Assembly (NCBI GenBank): GCA_009797885.1
Contig: WNKP01000015.1
Location: 57,083 to 121,082 of the forward strand
Reading direction: 5' to 3'
Origin: Flavobacteriaceae bacterium GF1
GTDB lineage: Bacteria > Bacteroidota > Bacteroidia > Flavobacteriales > Flavobacteriaceae
DNA: 64,000 bases
Of this stretch, positions 1-8,975 are shown piece by piece. The number at the start of each line of letters is the position of its first letter. The stretch's first letter is position 1. The notes beneath the pieces are model-generated. The model was not told where the DNA came from. It worked only from the letters and a program-made list of their open reading frames with translations, and searched no databases. The position numbers were made by a program, and so were the translations under genes.

Positions 1-864
1 TTTGCTGTTTTCATTGAGCAAAGGATTGGTATGGTTGAAATGTATGAAATGAATCTTTGCTTTTTCCTTTTTTGGTAAGTCGTGAAAAAGGGCCATACTC
101 TCTATGGCAAAAGGATGGGGGATTTCCGAGATGTCCCGGTTAGCGACTTCGTTCCCGTCAAAAAAAGTGGCGTCCAAGAAGGCATAATCCACTTTTTTAA
201 TCTCGGTAACGATAGCAGTTTCCCATCTGTCCCATTTATCGATATCCGGGATAAAAAGAACGGTTTTGTTCGGACCGATGATTTTGTAGCCCACCGTTTC
301 CGAGAATTCGTCTCGATGTGGAACCGTGAAGGGAAGTACCGAAAGGGTTGATGTAATTTGAACCCTGGTTTTGTTCGTTACAGGCTCAAGGGTTATGTTC
401 CGCAAAGCCACCAGTTGACTCCAAGGCGCATTGTTTTCCAAAAAAGCCTTCATTTTGGGCATGGCGTAGACGGGTATGGACCTACCTCCCAAAGCTTCCC
501 GCCCCAAATACATTAAACCTGTATAATGCCCAATATGGGCGTGGGTCAAAAATATTCCGTTTGGGGTTTCCGAAGGGGTTTCGGCCAGGCGCTTTAGTAT
601 TTTCAATTGCCTTGGCATGTCCGGGGTAGCTTCAAAAAGAAAGGTTTTTTGGTTCCCATGGTCAACAATGCCCAATGCGACGACCATCCTTGAGGGATCG
701 GGTTTTTCGAAAAGAAGGGCACAACATTCCTTTTCGCAACCAATATGGGGACTTCCCGCATCTTGAACGGTCCCCAAAACCGCCAGTGAGACTTTTGGAT
801 CTTGTGCATGGCAAGTTCCTAAAAGAAATATCAGGAGGATGAAAGTAAGTCCTGTCGCCTTCAT
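1..864 (-). CDS. PqqB-like MBL-fold metallohydrolase (C-terminus outside window)
   Basis: The reading frame runs from an ATG at 864 through the left edge of the window, so the C-terminus is missing. Residues 1-20 form a signal peptide, placing the protein in the periplasm. A Cys-containing segment at about residues 33-48 (TVQDAGSPHIGC, then ECC) resembles the PqqB subgroup of metallo-beta-lactamase-fold proteins. The metal motif near residue 108 reads HAHIGH, so the usual Asp of HxHxDH is Gly. No other pqq genes are nearby, so a role in PQQ synthesis is not supported; hydrolase is the safe call. The ATG overlaps the stop of the upstream phosphodiesterase gene (ATGA), indicating translational coupling. 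The substrate is unknown. Confidence 0.8.
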   Translation of the reverse strand, partial: MKATGLTFILLIFLLGTCHAQDPKVSLAVLGTVQDAGSPHIGCEKECCALLFEKPDPSRMVVALGIVDHGNQKTFLFEATPDMPRQLKILKRLAETPSETPNGIFLTHAHIGHYTGLMYLGREALGGRSIPVYAMPKMKAFLENNAPWSQLVALRNITLEPVTNKTRVQITSTLSVLPFTVPHRDEFSETVGYKIIGPNKTVLFIPDIDKWDRWETAIVTEIKKVDYAFLDATFFDGNEVANRDISEIPHPFAIESMALFHDLPKKEKAKIHFIHFNHTNPLLNENSK

Positions 865-1355
865 CTTTTTCCCAGTTCAATTACTTCCAGACCTTCAATT
901 TTTTCCCTATCAATGGTGAACCGCAACATGGTCCGAATCTGATGTAATCCATGCTTGCCACATGCGCCCGGATTCATATGCAAAACCCCTAACTTCTTAT
1001 CGTTCATTACCTTTAAAATATGACTGTGCCCACAGATAAATAATCTGGGAGGGTTTTTTTGGATTTCTTCCCTGACCCTAACATTGTATTTTCCGGGATA
1101 TCCCCCAATATGGGTTATCCAAACATCCACCCCTTCGCACATAAATCGGTTGTGTTCCGGGAATTCCCGTTGGATTGTATGGTTGTCTATATTGCCGTGC
1201 ACACCTCTTAGCGGTTTTAGGTTGGACAATGCATCGGTGACCTTTAGATCACCAATGTCTCCAGCGTGCCAAATTTCGTCGGCCTGTTGCGCATATTTGA
1301 GGATTGTTTTGTCCATGTGGCTGTGGGTGTCCGAAAGCAAAAGAATTTTCACCAT
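861..1355 (-). CDS. YfcE/MJ0936-type metallophosphoesterase
   Basis: This 164-residue protein is a complete small calcineurin-like phosphodiesterase. The metal-binding motifs are in order: DTHSH near residue 9, GDIGD near 33, GNID near 55, and GHSH near 109. Proteins of this length and motif set belong to the YfcE/MJ0936 family, which hydrolyses artificial phosphodiesters and whose physiological substrate is generally unsettled. There is no signal peptide, so it should be cytoplasmic. Its stop overlaps the start of the PqqB-like gene, so the two are probably co-transcribed. It is divergent from truA. Confidence 0.88.
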   Translation of the reverse strand: MVKILLLSDTHSHMDKTILKYAQQADEIWHAGDIGDLKVTDALSNLKPLRGVHGNIDNHTIQREFPEHNRFMCEGVDVWITHIGGYPGKYNVRVREEIQKNPPRLFICGHSHILKVMNDKKLGVLHMNPGACGKHGLHQIRTMLRFTIDREKIEGLEVIELGKR

Positions 1356-1439
1356 ACGCTAAAAATATGCTAAAAAAAGATTGTTGTCCGATATGGCCTT
1401 GGGTTTAAAGTATCTTTAACCACCGAAAAAAAGCAGCTT

Positions 1440-2183
1440 TTGCGGTATTTCGTAGCATTTTCATACAATGGCACGGCTTATCATGGCTGGCAGAACCAGC
1501 CCAATGCCATAACGGTACAGGAAGTCTTGGAAAAAGCCCTATCCACACTTTTGAGGGAGCAAATACATGTGGTAGGTGCGGGTAGGACGGATGCAGGGGT
1601 GCATGCAAAACAGATGTATGCCCATTTTGACAGTGACCAGCACCTGGATTTTGGGAATTTGGTGTTTCGAATGAATTCGTTTTTGCCGGATGATATTGCG
1701 ATTCAGGGTTTTAAAACTGCTAAACCCGATGCCCATGCCCGTTTTGATGCCCTGGAGCGCACTTATGAATATTGGATCGTTCCACATAAAAATCCGTTTT
1801 ATAGTACCAGTGCCCACTGTATTGTAAAACCTTTGGCGATCGATGCCATGAACGAGGCTGCTTCAATTTTAAAGGGACATCGTGATTTTGAGTGTTTCTC
1901 AAAATCAAATACGGATGTAAAGACTTTTATTTGTGATATTAAAAGCGCTTTTTGGGCTGAAGAACCGGAAAAACTGGTTTTTACCATTACAGCAGATCGC
2001 TTTTTAAGGAATATGGTAAGGGCCATAGTGGGAACAGTACTGGAGGTTGGTCTTGGGAGAATAAAACCTAGTGCAATTAAGACAATATTGGAAAGCAAGG
2101 ATAGGTCAAAAGCGGGTGTATCGGTGCCGGCAAAAGGATTATATTTGACCAGAGTCATATATCCAGAAACCATTTTTGAATGA
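1440..2183 (+). CDS. truA: tRNA pseudouridine(38-40) synthase TruA
   Basis: TruA isomerises uridines 38, 39 and 40 in the anticodon arm of many tRNAs. The 247-residue length is normal. The N-terminus MRYFVAFSYNGTAYHGWQ and the catalytic loop GRTDAGVHA (Asp near residue 51) are diagnostic. The C-terminal half has the expected FLRNMVRAIVGT segment. The start is TTG: codon 1 at 1440 aligns with the usual family N-terminus and no ATG lies at a suitable place. The stop overlaps the ATG of the following ABC exporter gene (ATGA at 2180-2183). Confidence 0.95.
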   Translation: MRYFVAFSYNGTAYHGWQNQPNAITVQEVLEKALSTLLREQIHVVGAGRTDAGVHAKQMYAHFDSDQHLDFGNLVFRMNSFLPDDIAIQGFKTAKPDAHARFDALERTYEYWIVPHKNPFYSTSAHCIVKPLAIDAMNEAASILKGHRDFECFSKSNTDVKTFICDIKSAFWAEEPEKLVFTITADRFLRNMVRAIVGTVLEVGLGRIKPSAIKTILESKDRSKAGVSVPAKGLYLTRVIYPETIFE

Positions 2184-3952
2184 GCAAGGAGCAGGAGATA
2201 GGGAAAGCGTTTGATTTTAAACTCTTTAGACGGGTTTTCGGCTTCGCCAAGAACTACATTTCGATTTTGGTGACCGTTGTGTTATCGGGAATTCTATCGG
2301 CCGCTTTTGCGGTTTTTACCCCGATCATAGTGCAATATATCATCAATAAGGCCTTGGATGCCCGGAATGATGAGCAATTGTTGACCGCTATATTGGTCAT
2401 GGGCTCGGTTTTGTTGGGACAGGTCATTTTTCAATTGATGTTCAATTATTTTGCCAATCTGCTGGGGGAGTCCGTGATCAAGGATTTGCGCATGAGGCTC
2501 TTCCAAAAAATGATGGCCTTTAAAATGACCTATTTTGACAAATCGTCCATAGGGCTGTTGGTCACCAGGGCAGTTGCCGATATGCAACGTATTGGGGAAA
2601 TCTTTAGCCAGGGATTTTTTGTGATCGTGGCCGATGTTTTAAAAATGGTGGCAGCCGCCGGGGTAATGTTAGTTATGAACTGGCGTTTGGCATTGATCGT
2701 TTTTGCCATACTTCCTGTGATTTTGGTGGCTACACGATTGTTCCAACGGGCCATGAAGGTAGCATTCATTGACGTAAGGGCCCAAGTGGCCAATCTTAAT
2801 TCCTTTGTTCAGGAGCGTATAGCGGGCATAAAAATCGTGCAATTGTTCAACAGGGAAGTCATTGAGAAGGAAAAATTTAGGGAAATCAATGAAAAACACC
2901 AAAATGCGTGGTTAAAAACGGTCTGGTACAACAGTATTTTCTTCCCGGTTGCGGAGATTTCCAACTCCATAGGGATTGGCTTGGTGGTTTATTTTGGCGT
3001 AATCCAGCAAATTGAGACCATGCAGGATACCAATGTGGGGACGATAGTGGCTTTTTTCTTTTTAATGGAATTGTTGTTTAGGCCGCTAAGACAGATAGCG
3101 GACAAGTTCAATACCCTACAAATGGGAATGGTAGCGGCCAATAGGGTTTTTATGATTTTGGATACGGACAGTCACATATCGGATACGGGCACCCGGGAAA
3201 TCCCTAAAGTAAGGGGCAGTATTTCATTTTCCAATGTCCGCTTCGGTTATGTTGAAAATGAAGAAGTGCTGCATGGGATTTCCTTCTCGGCCAATGCAGG
3301 AGAAACCATTGCAATTGTAGGGGCTACCGGAGCTGGAAAATCAACTATCATTAATTTGTTGAACAGGTTCTACGAAATCAATTCAGGAAGTATTTCCATT
3401 GATGGTATCGATATCAGGGAATTTAAATTGGCTTCGCTCCGCTCCAATATTGCCGTGGTGCTCCAAGATGTTTTTCTTTTTGCAGATACCATTGCGAATA
3501 ACATCTCCCTAAAGGATGATAGCATATCCCTTGAGGATATTGAAGAAGCGGCCAGGCAAATAGGGGTACATGATTTTATCAGTACACTTCCCAGTGGTTA
3601 TGAATACAATGTTAAGGAGAGGGGTATTATGCTTTCCAGTGGTCAACGGCAGCTGATCGCCTTCCTTAGGGCCTATGTGAGCAATCCGGGCATCCTGATT
3701 TTGGATGAGGCCACTTCTTCCGTTGATACGTACACGGAACGCCTTATACAAGAGGCGACCAATAAGATTACGGAAGACAGGACCTCAATCATCATAGCGC
3801 ATCGGTTGGCTACGGTTAAAAAGGCAGATAAAATCATTGTTATGGATTCGGGCCAAATTGTTGAAATGGGAACCCATCGGGAACTTCTTAAGAAAGATGG
3901 GTACTATAGTGATTTATATCAGGCGCAATTTTTGCAGGAGGAATTGGCTTAG
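2180..3952 (+). CDS. ABC exporter, fused permease and ATPase (MsbA/LmrA type)
   Basis: This 590-residue half-transporter has an N-terminal six-helix exporter domain (about residues 20-315) and a C-terminal ATPase domain. Motifs are Walker A GATGAGKST at residues 381-389, a Q-loop at LQDVFLF, the signature LSSGQRQ, Walker B ILILDEATSSVD, and the switch His in IIAHRLA. It would work as a homodimer or with a partner half-transporter in the inner membrane, exporting a lipid or drug-like substrate; the substrate cannot be read from sequence. It is translationally coupled to truA by a 4-nt overlap. It is followed by a convergent DUF3667 gene only 2 nt away. Confidence 0.9.
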   Translation: MSKEQEIGKAFDFKLFRRVFGFAKNYISILVTVVLSGILSAAFAVFTPIIVQYIINKALDARNDEQLLTAILVMGSVLLGQVIFQLMFNYFANLLGESVIKDLRMRLFQKMMAFKMTYFDKSSIGLLVTRAVADMQRIGEIFSQGFFVIVADVLKMVAAAGVMLVMNWRLALIVFAILPVILVATRLFQRAMKVAFIDVRAQVANLNSFVQERIAGIKIVQLFNREVIEKEKFREINEKHQNAWLKTVWYNSIFFPVAEISNSIGIGLVVYFGVIQQIETMQDTNVGTIVAFFFLMELLFRPLRQIADKFNTLQMGMVAANRVFMILDTDSHISDTGTREIPKVRGSISFSNVRFGYVENEEVLHGISFSANAGETIAIVGATGAGKSTIINLLNRFYEINSGSISIDGIDIREFKLASLRSNIAVVLQDVFLFADTIANNISLKDDSISLEDIEEAARQIGVHDFISTLPSGYEYNVKERGIMLSSGQRQLIAFLRAYVSNPGILILDEATSSVDTYTERLIQEATNKITEDRTSIIIAHRLATVKKADKIIVMDSGQIVEMGTHRELLKKDGYYSDLYQAQFLQEELA

Positions 3953-3954
3953 TG

Positions 3955-4719
3955 CTATTTTGGTCTAAAATCCTCAAGATTCATAGTACCGGTCAGCAAG
4001 CCAATTATCAGGATAAGAACGCCTATTCCCAACATTACAAAAGCGAACATGACCAGGTATGCAATTGCCCTTAGGACAATACTGAAGAACCCTACCTTGT
4101 GTAACTTCTTAAAGGCATAAAACTGAAAAGAAACGGAGAACAGTAAAAAGAGCCAGTTGAAGTTTTGGTAATTGATGTTGAAAAAACCAAACAAGGGTAT
4201 GGAAACCACGACCTGGACAAAGGACATTTGAGCTGTGGTATAGGCATTGGCAACCAAATGCTCCGTAAAATTGAGTTTTTTGATGTCAAGGAACAATACC
4301 CACGTCATTAAAGCATAAACCGGCATTAACAGATAGGACAAAAGGCCTTGATAATCAAAGATAAATTCCATGTTTGGGGCATTTGTCTGATTGAGGTTGT
4401 TCTCGGTAAGGTTAATGTGGTACCAATCCCTGAGTATATAGAACATAAGACCGGAAAGCGTGATGGCAATGGCGAAATAGCTAACGGGATTCATGTATTT
4501 CTTCCTTGCCCCTGAAATAAAGCTTTCAATGACCACATCGGGTTTGGCGAAGAGATGTCTAAAGGTCTTCAATAAGGTGTTGTCCAGATTGAATACCTGA
4601 AAGCTTAAATCCTGCCAAATATTTTTTAGGGTGAGTCGATTCTTTATGATTTTTGCACCACATGATGGACAATACGTAAAGTCCGAGCGCAAGGTGTTTT
4701 CACATGTTTTGCAATTCAT
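3955..4719 (-). CDS. DUF3667 membrane protein with N-terminal zinc ribbon
   Basis: The 254-residue protein begins with a zinc-ribbon-like pattern: CxxC at residues 3-6 and CPSC at 17-20. A linker with the family segment around FISGARKKYMNPVSYF follows, then four to five hydrophobic helices. This is the DUF3667 layout common in Bacteroidota. The function is unknown; a cytoplasmic metal-binding head on a membrane anchor is what can be seen. The gene lies immediately downstream of cdaA with start and stop touching at 4719, so they are probably one operon. Confidence 0.82.
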   Translation of the reverse strand: MNCKTCENTLRSDFTYCPSCGAKIIKNRLTLKNIWQDLSFQVFNLDNTLLKTFRHLFAKPDVVIESFISGARKKYMNPVSYFAIAITLSGLMFYILRDWYHINLTENNLNQTNAPNMEFIFDYQGLLSYLLMPVYALMTWVLFLDIKKLNFTEHLVANAYTTAQMSFVQVVVSIPLFGFFNINYQNFNWLFLLFSVSFQFYAFKKLHKVGFFSIVLRAIAYLVMFAFVMLGIGVLILIIGLLTGTMNLEDFRPK

Positions 4720-5504
4720 TAGGTTAAATCCTTTTTAATCATTTCAGTAAGTTCCTCAAGGCTCTTGTAAAGCACGAACTCTCCATTTTTAATGTAGGAT
4801 ATCATTCCTGTTTCCTCACTGACCACCAGACACAGCGCGTCCGTTTTCTCGGTGATGCCAACAGCCGCCCTATGGCGAAGTCCAAATCGCAACGGAATGT
4901 TCCGTTCATTGGAAACCGGTAATATGACCCTTGTAGCGGTAATGTAATTTTCCTGGATGATTGTCGCCCCATCATGCAGGGGACTATTTTTAAAAAAGAT
5001 ACTTTCTATAATGGGCTGTGCAATCTCAATATTCATTTTATCTCCGGAAGATTTGACAAAGTCAAGATTGTTGTTCCGTTCTATTACCAAAATGGCCCCT
5101 GTCTTGCTAATGCCCATATTCTTACAGGCCCCTATGATGGCATCCACGTCAACATCGGTAGGAAGGGCCTCTTGTTTCAGAAATTTAAAGTGGCGGATAA
5201 AACTTCGTTTGGTGGCAAAATTGGTCGACCCAATAAGAAGCAAAAACTTTCGTATCTCCTGCTGAAAAACAATGATCAAGGCAATTAGACCAATGTTCAT
5301 AAACCCACCTACCATGCTACTGATCATCTTCATTTGCAATAGCTCGGTCAATTTCCAGAGGGCCCAGACAATGACAATTCCAATAAATATGTTAATCGCT
5401 ACCGTTCCCTTTACCAATTTATAGATATAGTACAGCAATACCGCAACCAGTATGATGTCTATAAAATCGGTAATCTTAAATTCCAGGAAATTCAAAAACT
5501 CCAA
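4719..5504 (-). CDS. cdaA: diadenylate cyclase CdaA
   Basis: CdaA makes the second messenger c-di-AMP from two ATP. The 261-residue protein has three N-terminal transmembrane helices (about residues 12-85) followed by a DAC domain. The catalytic DGA motif appears in LHDGATI (around residue 175) and the RHR motif in LRHRAAVGI (around 210). Length and layout match the membrane CdaA class rather than DisA. It lies downstream of folP and upstream of the DUF3667 gene on the same strand, so the three probably form an operon. c-di-AMP usually tunes osmolyte and potassium balance; no target riboswitch was seen here. Confidence 0.93.
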   Translation of the reverse strand: MEFLNFLEFKITDFIDIILVAVLLYYIYKLVKGTVAINIFIGIVIVWALWKLTELLQMKMISSMVGGFMNIGLIALIIVFQQEIRKFLLLIGSTNFATKRSFIRHFKFLKQEALPTDVDVDAIIGACKNMGISKTGAILVIERNNNLDFVKSSGDKMNIEIAQPIIESIFFKNSPLHDGATIIQENYITATRVILPVSNERNIPLRFGLRHRAAVGITEKTDALCLVVSEETGMISYIKNGEFVLYKSLEELTEMIKKDLT

Positions 5505-5542
5505 TGGTAGTGCGTTTTTGTAAAATTAGGTAAAATGTTGGT

Positions 5543-6379
5543 TCAGGCCATTTTTGCGGATTCCAAGGCCTGAAATAAGCGAATGCATTCCATGGCCTCT
5601 TGAACATCGTGGACCCTAAGGATGTTGGCCCCCCTTTCCAAAGCGGCCATGTGCAGTGCCGTGGTCCCATTTAGTGCCTTTTCCGGAGTACACCCTAAGG
5701 TTTTGTAAATCATGGACTTTCGACTTACTCCCGCAAGTATGGGGCGCTTTAGGTTCTTGAATAGGTCCAGGTACTGGAGCAGCCTATAGTTTTGTTCCAC
5801 GGTTTTTGCAAACCCAAAGCCCGGATCAAGAACAATATCGTTTATTTTTAAATCCCTCGCTTTCTCTATGATTTCGGAAAAGTAAAAAAGGACTTCCTTT
5901 AGCATATCGTCATAGGTAGTCATGGATTTCATGGTTTGGGGCGTCCCACGCATGTGCATGGCAATGAAGGGTACCTGGAATTCGGCCACTGTGGCCATCA
6001 TTTTATGGTCTAAATACCCACCGCTAATGTCATTGACCATGGCGGCCCCTACCTGCAAGCATTTTTTGGCAACCCTACTTCTAAAAGTGTCAATGGACAG
6101 AACGGTATGGGGAAATTCGTTCAGGATTAAGTTAACAATGGGCAGTATGCGGTGCAGTTCTTCATCCTCACTAATATCCTTTGCCCCGGGTTTGGAGCTA
6201 TAGGCCCCAATATCAATTAGGGATGCCCCTTCCTTTAGCATGCGTTCCACTTGTTGTACAATGGCTGCCGGGTTGTTGTACTTACCACCGTCGTAAAAGG
6301 AATCCGGGGTAATATTGAGAATTCCCATGACTTTGGGAGTGGTCAAATCCAGGAGTTTTCCATTGCAGTTTATGGTCAT
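5543..6379 (-). CDS. folP: dihydropteroate synthase FolP
   Basis: FolP condenses 4-aminobenzoate with hydroxymethyl-dihydropterin diphosphate in folate synthesis. Family motifs are all present: ILNITPDSFYDGG, DIGAYSSKPGA, a DPGFGFAKT pterin-binding segment, GVSRKSM and RVHDV at the C-terminus. The frame is open upstream to 6481, but the first 34 residues are not family-like and would overlap the divergent DUF1599 gene, so the ATG at 6379 (MTINCNGKLL) is preferred. The resulting 278 residues are the usual length. It is followed by cdaA 38 nt downstream. Confidence 0.93.
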   Translation of the reverse strand: MTINCNGKLLDLTTPKVMGILNITPDSFYDGGKYNNPAAIVQQVERMLKEGASLIDIGAYSSKPGAKDISEDEELHRILPIVNLILNEFPHTVLSIDTFRSRVAKKCLQVGAAMVNDISGGYLDHKMMATVAEFQVPFIAMHMRGTPQTMKSMTTYDDMLKEVLFYFSEIIEKARDLKINDIVLDPGFGFAKTVEQNYRLLQYLDLFKNLKRPILAGVSRKSMIYKTLGCTPEKALNGTTALHMAALERGANILRVHDVQEAMECIRLFQALESAKMA

Positions 6380-6388
6380 TGGGAGCGT

Positions 6389-6417
6389 TTTGGTTTCGTG
6401 AGTTTCAATTATCTTTG
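6389..6417 (+). promoter_or_regulatory. Bacteroidota-type promoter for the DUF1599 gene
   Basis: A -33 TTTG at 6389-6392 and a -7 TATCTTTG at 6410-6417, separated by 17 nt, fit the TTTG / TAnnTTTG consensus. Transcription would start about 50 nt before the DUF1599 ATG and could serve the whole DUF1599 to clpS run. The spacing is at the short end of the usual range. Confidence 0.5.
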
Positions 6418-6472
6418 ACACGTGTACACAGTCTTTAAAAAGAGAGCTGAAAATACGCAAAATAGCAGATAG

Positions 6473-7015
6473 ATGCAGCAAACCTCAAAACAATATGACG
6501 CGGTTATAGAGACGTGTCGGGAACTCTTCAAAAAAAAGACAAAAGATTACGGGACCGCATGGCGGATTTTACGGCTTCCTTCATTAACGGACCAAATTTT
6601 TATTAAAGCCCAGCGCATACGGGGTCTTCAGGAAAAAGGGGTACAGAAGGTGGATGAAGGTGAACGTTCCGAGTTTATTGGGATCGTCAATTATTCCATC
6701 ATGGCATTGGTCCAATTGGAAAAAGGAGTGGCCGATCAGCCCGATTTAAATGCAAAAGAAGCTTTGGAACTATATAATGGACAGATAGCAAAAACCAAAA
6801 ACCTCATGGAGGCCAAAAATCATGACTATGGGGAAGCCTGGCGTGAAATGCGGGTCAGTTCCTTGACCGATCTGATCCTTCAAAAATTATTACGGGTCAA
6901 AGAGATCGAAAACAATAAAGGCAAGACCATCGCCAGTGAGGGAGTGGATGCCAATTATCAAGATATGGTCAACTACGCTGTATTTGCTTTAATTCACTTG
7001 AACGAGGAAAAATGA
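6473..7015 (+). CDS. DUF1599 protein with two internal repeats
   Basis: The 180-residue protein is an internal duplication. Copy 1 carries KDYGTAWRILRLPSLTDQI near residue 23 and copy 2 carries HDYGEAWREMRVSSLTDLI near residue 120. Each is followed by a basic helix and a (V)NY(S/A)(I/V)(M/F)AL segment. This is the DUF1599 family, which I recall being named a nucleotide-modification-associated domain; I cannot confirm any activity here. The conserved D, Y, W and R residues in both halves suggest a paired ligand site. Its stop overlaps the next ATG (7012-7015). Confidence 0.85.
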   Translation: MQQTSKQYDAVIETCRELFKKKTKDYGTAWRILRLPSLTDQIFIKAQRIRGLQEKGVQKVDEGERSEFIGIVNYSIMALVQLEKGVADQPDLNAKEALELYNGQIAKTKNLMEAKNHDYGEAWREMRVSSLTDLILQKLLRVKEIENNKGKTIASEGVDANYQDMVNYAVFALIHLNEEK

Positions 7016-8109
7016 GGTATTTAGTAGGATTTTCACGGGTTTTTGTAGGGGTACTTTTCATTATTAGTGGGTTCATCAAACTAAATGACCCGGTAGGTTT
7101 TTCCTTTAAATTGGAAGAATATTTTAGCCCTGCAGTATTAGATTTTCCCTTCTTGGAGCCTTACGCCTTGGCCATATCCATATTTGTGGTCATTGTAGAG
7201 GTCCTGTTGGGTGTGATGTTACTTCTGGGATTTAAAACCAAGTTTACCATTTGGAGCCTTTTGGCCATGATCGTGTTCTTTACCTTTCTAACGTTTTATT
7301 CGGCCTATTACAACAAGGTTACGGATTGCGGGTGCTTTGGTGATGCTGTAAAGCTTACCCCCTGGGAGTCTTTTGCCAAGGATATTGTGCTTTTGGTTTT
7401 GATATTGATTTTGTGGAAGGGGTCAAAGTATATCCAACCCTTGTTTTCCAATAAGTACAACTGGATTGGAATGGGTGTGGCAACCCTGCTGTGTATCTGG
7501 TTTTGCAACCATGTATTGAACCACTTGCCATCCATAGATTTTAGACCCTATAAGATAGGGGCAAACATTATGGAAGGAATGATCATCCCAGAAGATGCCC
7601 CCAAGCCAGTTCAGGAGTTTTCCTGGAAATTCAATCAGAATGGCGAGGAAAAAGTATATGTTACCAATGGCGCCTATCCAGATGTGGAAGGTGATTTCAT
7701 TGGAGTGGAGACCAAGGTCATCCAGGAAGGTTACGAACCTCCCATACATGATTTCACCATAGAAAAAGAAGGTGGGGATTATACCGAGGAAATGCTCCAG
7801 GAAACAAAACTGGTCATGGTTATTGCTTATGATTTGGCCAAAAGTGACTTGGAAGCCTTTACGGAAGTCAGGGAGCATACGGACAAAGCTTTACAAACTG
7901 GGTACAAGGTCATTGGGATGTCTGCCTCGGGAGGGGACGAAAGCAATGCCATCATCCAGGAGTATGATTTAAACTTTGATTTCTATTTTACGGATATGAC
8001 AACCCTTAAGACCATTGTACGTTCCAATCCGGCCATCTTGGTTTTGGAAAAAGGGACCATCCTGCAGAAAAAGCATCATAATGATTTTGATGCCCTGGAA
8101 TTCAATTAA
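7012..8109 (+). CDS. BT_3928-type membrane protein (DoxX/MauE-like domain)
   Basis: The 365-residue protein has about four N-terminal helices (residues 5-165) with the DoxX/MauE-type signature RYLVGFSRVFVGVLFIISG and TDCGCFGDAVKLTPWE. A soluble C-terminal domain of about 190 residues follows. This matches the Bacteroidota family named after BT_3928. MauE-like proteins often assist redox or disulfide chemistry, and the CGC pair in the third loop fits such a role, but the actual function is unknown. It overlaps the DUF1599 gene by 4 nt and precedes tpiA, an arrangement I recall from many Bacteroidota. Confidence 0.82.
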   Translation: MRYLVGFSRVFVGVLFIISGFIKLNDPVGFSFKLEEYFSPAVLDFPFLEPYALAISIFVVIVEVLLGVMLLLGFKTKFTIWSLLAMIVFFTFLTFYSAYYNKVTDCGCFGDAVKLTPWESFAKDIVLLVLILILWKGSKYIQPLFSNKYNWIGMGVATLLCIWFCNHVLNHLPSIDFRPYKIGANIMEGMIIPEDAPKPVQEFSWKFNQNGEEKVYVTNGAYPDVEGDFIGVETKVIQEGYEPPIHDFTIEKEGGDYTEEMLQETKLVMVIAYDLAKSDLEAFTEVREHTDKALQTGYKVIGMSASGGDESNAIIQEYDLNFDFYFTDMTTLKTIVRSNPAILVLEKGTILQKKHHNDFDALEFN

Positions 8110-8225
8110 TGAACGCATTTGGCCATTTGAAAAAGTCTAAATGAGTTCAAAATAGTTGGTGGTACGAAATACGTACCCAAATTTTTAAAACTAATATAAA
8201 CTGAACACATAAAAACAAACAACAC

Positions 8226-8975
8226 ATGAGAACCCAAATAGTAGCTGGTAACTGGAAAATGAACAAAAATCTGGACGAAACGGAAATATTGCTTTCCGAA
8301 CTCTCCGCTAAACTTCCTGATTCTTCGGCCGAGGTCATTGTGGCGCCAACTTTTGTGAACCTGGCGTCCACGGTCCGGCAGTTGCAAAATTCCGTGATTC
8401 AGGTTGCGGCCCAAAATATGCATTTTGCGGAAAATGGTGCTTTTACCGGTGAGATCTCGGCGGACATGCTTTTGAATATTGGAGTGGAGGTAGTGATTTT
8501 AGGCCACTCGGAACGTCGTGCCTACTTCGGTGAAGATGACGCCCTATTGGCCAAGAAGGTCAATACCGCACTGGACAAAAACATGCGAATCATTTTCTGT
8601 TTTGGAGAAGAACTTGAGGAACGCAAGTCTGGAAACCATTTTTCGGTAGTGGAAAGTCAACTTAAGAACGCCCTTTTCCATTTGGACCAAAGTCAATGGA
8701 AAAACATCATTTTAGCCTATGAACCCGTTTGGGCGATAGGTACCGGGGAAACCGCTTCACCTGAGCAAGCCCAGGAAATGCATGCTTTTATAAGGAAAAC
8801 CATAAAAGATGCCTACAATGATGAAGTTGCCGAGGGGGTTACCATTTTATATGGCGGTAGTGTGAAACCCAATAATGCGGCCGAAATATTCTCTAAACCG
8901 GATGTGGATGGTGGACTTATTGGAGGGGCATCGCTTAAATGTGATGATTTCACTGCCATTGTTGAGGCCATTTAA
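8226..8975 (+). CDS. tpiA: triosephosphate isomerase
   Basis: TpiA interconverts dihydroxyacetone phosphate and glyceraldehyde 3-phosphate in glycolysis. At 249 residues it is full length. Active-site segments are NWKMN (substrate Asn and Lys, residues 9-13), GHSERR (catalytic His near 97), YEPVWAIGTG (catalytic Glu near 168) and YGGSVKP (phosphate loop). It is cytoplasmic. A 116-nt gap separates it from the DoxX-like gene, so it may have its own promoter. The prmA start codon abuts the tpiA stop. Confidence 0.97.
   Translation: MRTQIVAGNWKMNKNLDETEILLSELSAKLPDSSAEVIVAPTFVNLASTVRQLQNSVIQVAAQNMHFAENGAFTGEISADMLLNIGVEVVILGHSERRAYFGEDDALLAKKVNTALDKNMRIIFCFGEELEERKSGNHFSVVESQLKNALFHLDQSQWKNIILAYEPVWAIGTGETASPEQAQEMHAFIRKTIKDAYNDEVAEGVTILYGGSVKPNNAAEIFSKPDVDGGLIGGASLKCDDFTAIVEAI

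Noticed and set aside
82..351. Plus-strand frame of 89 codons
   Set aside because: It is antisense to the PqqB-like gene, which has clear family motifs and a signal peptide on the minus strand.
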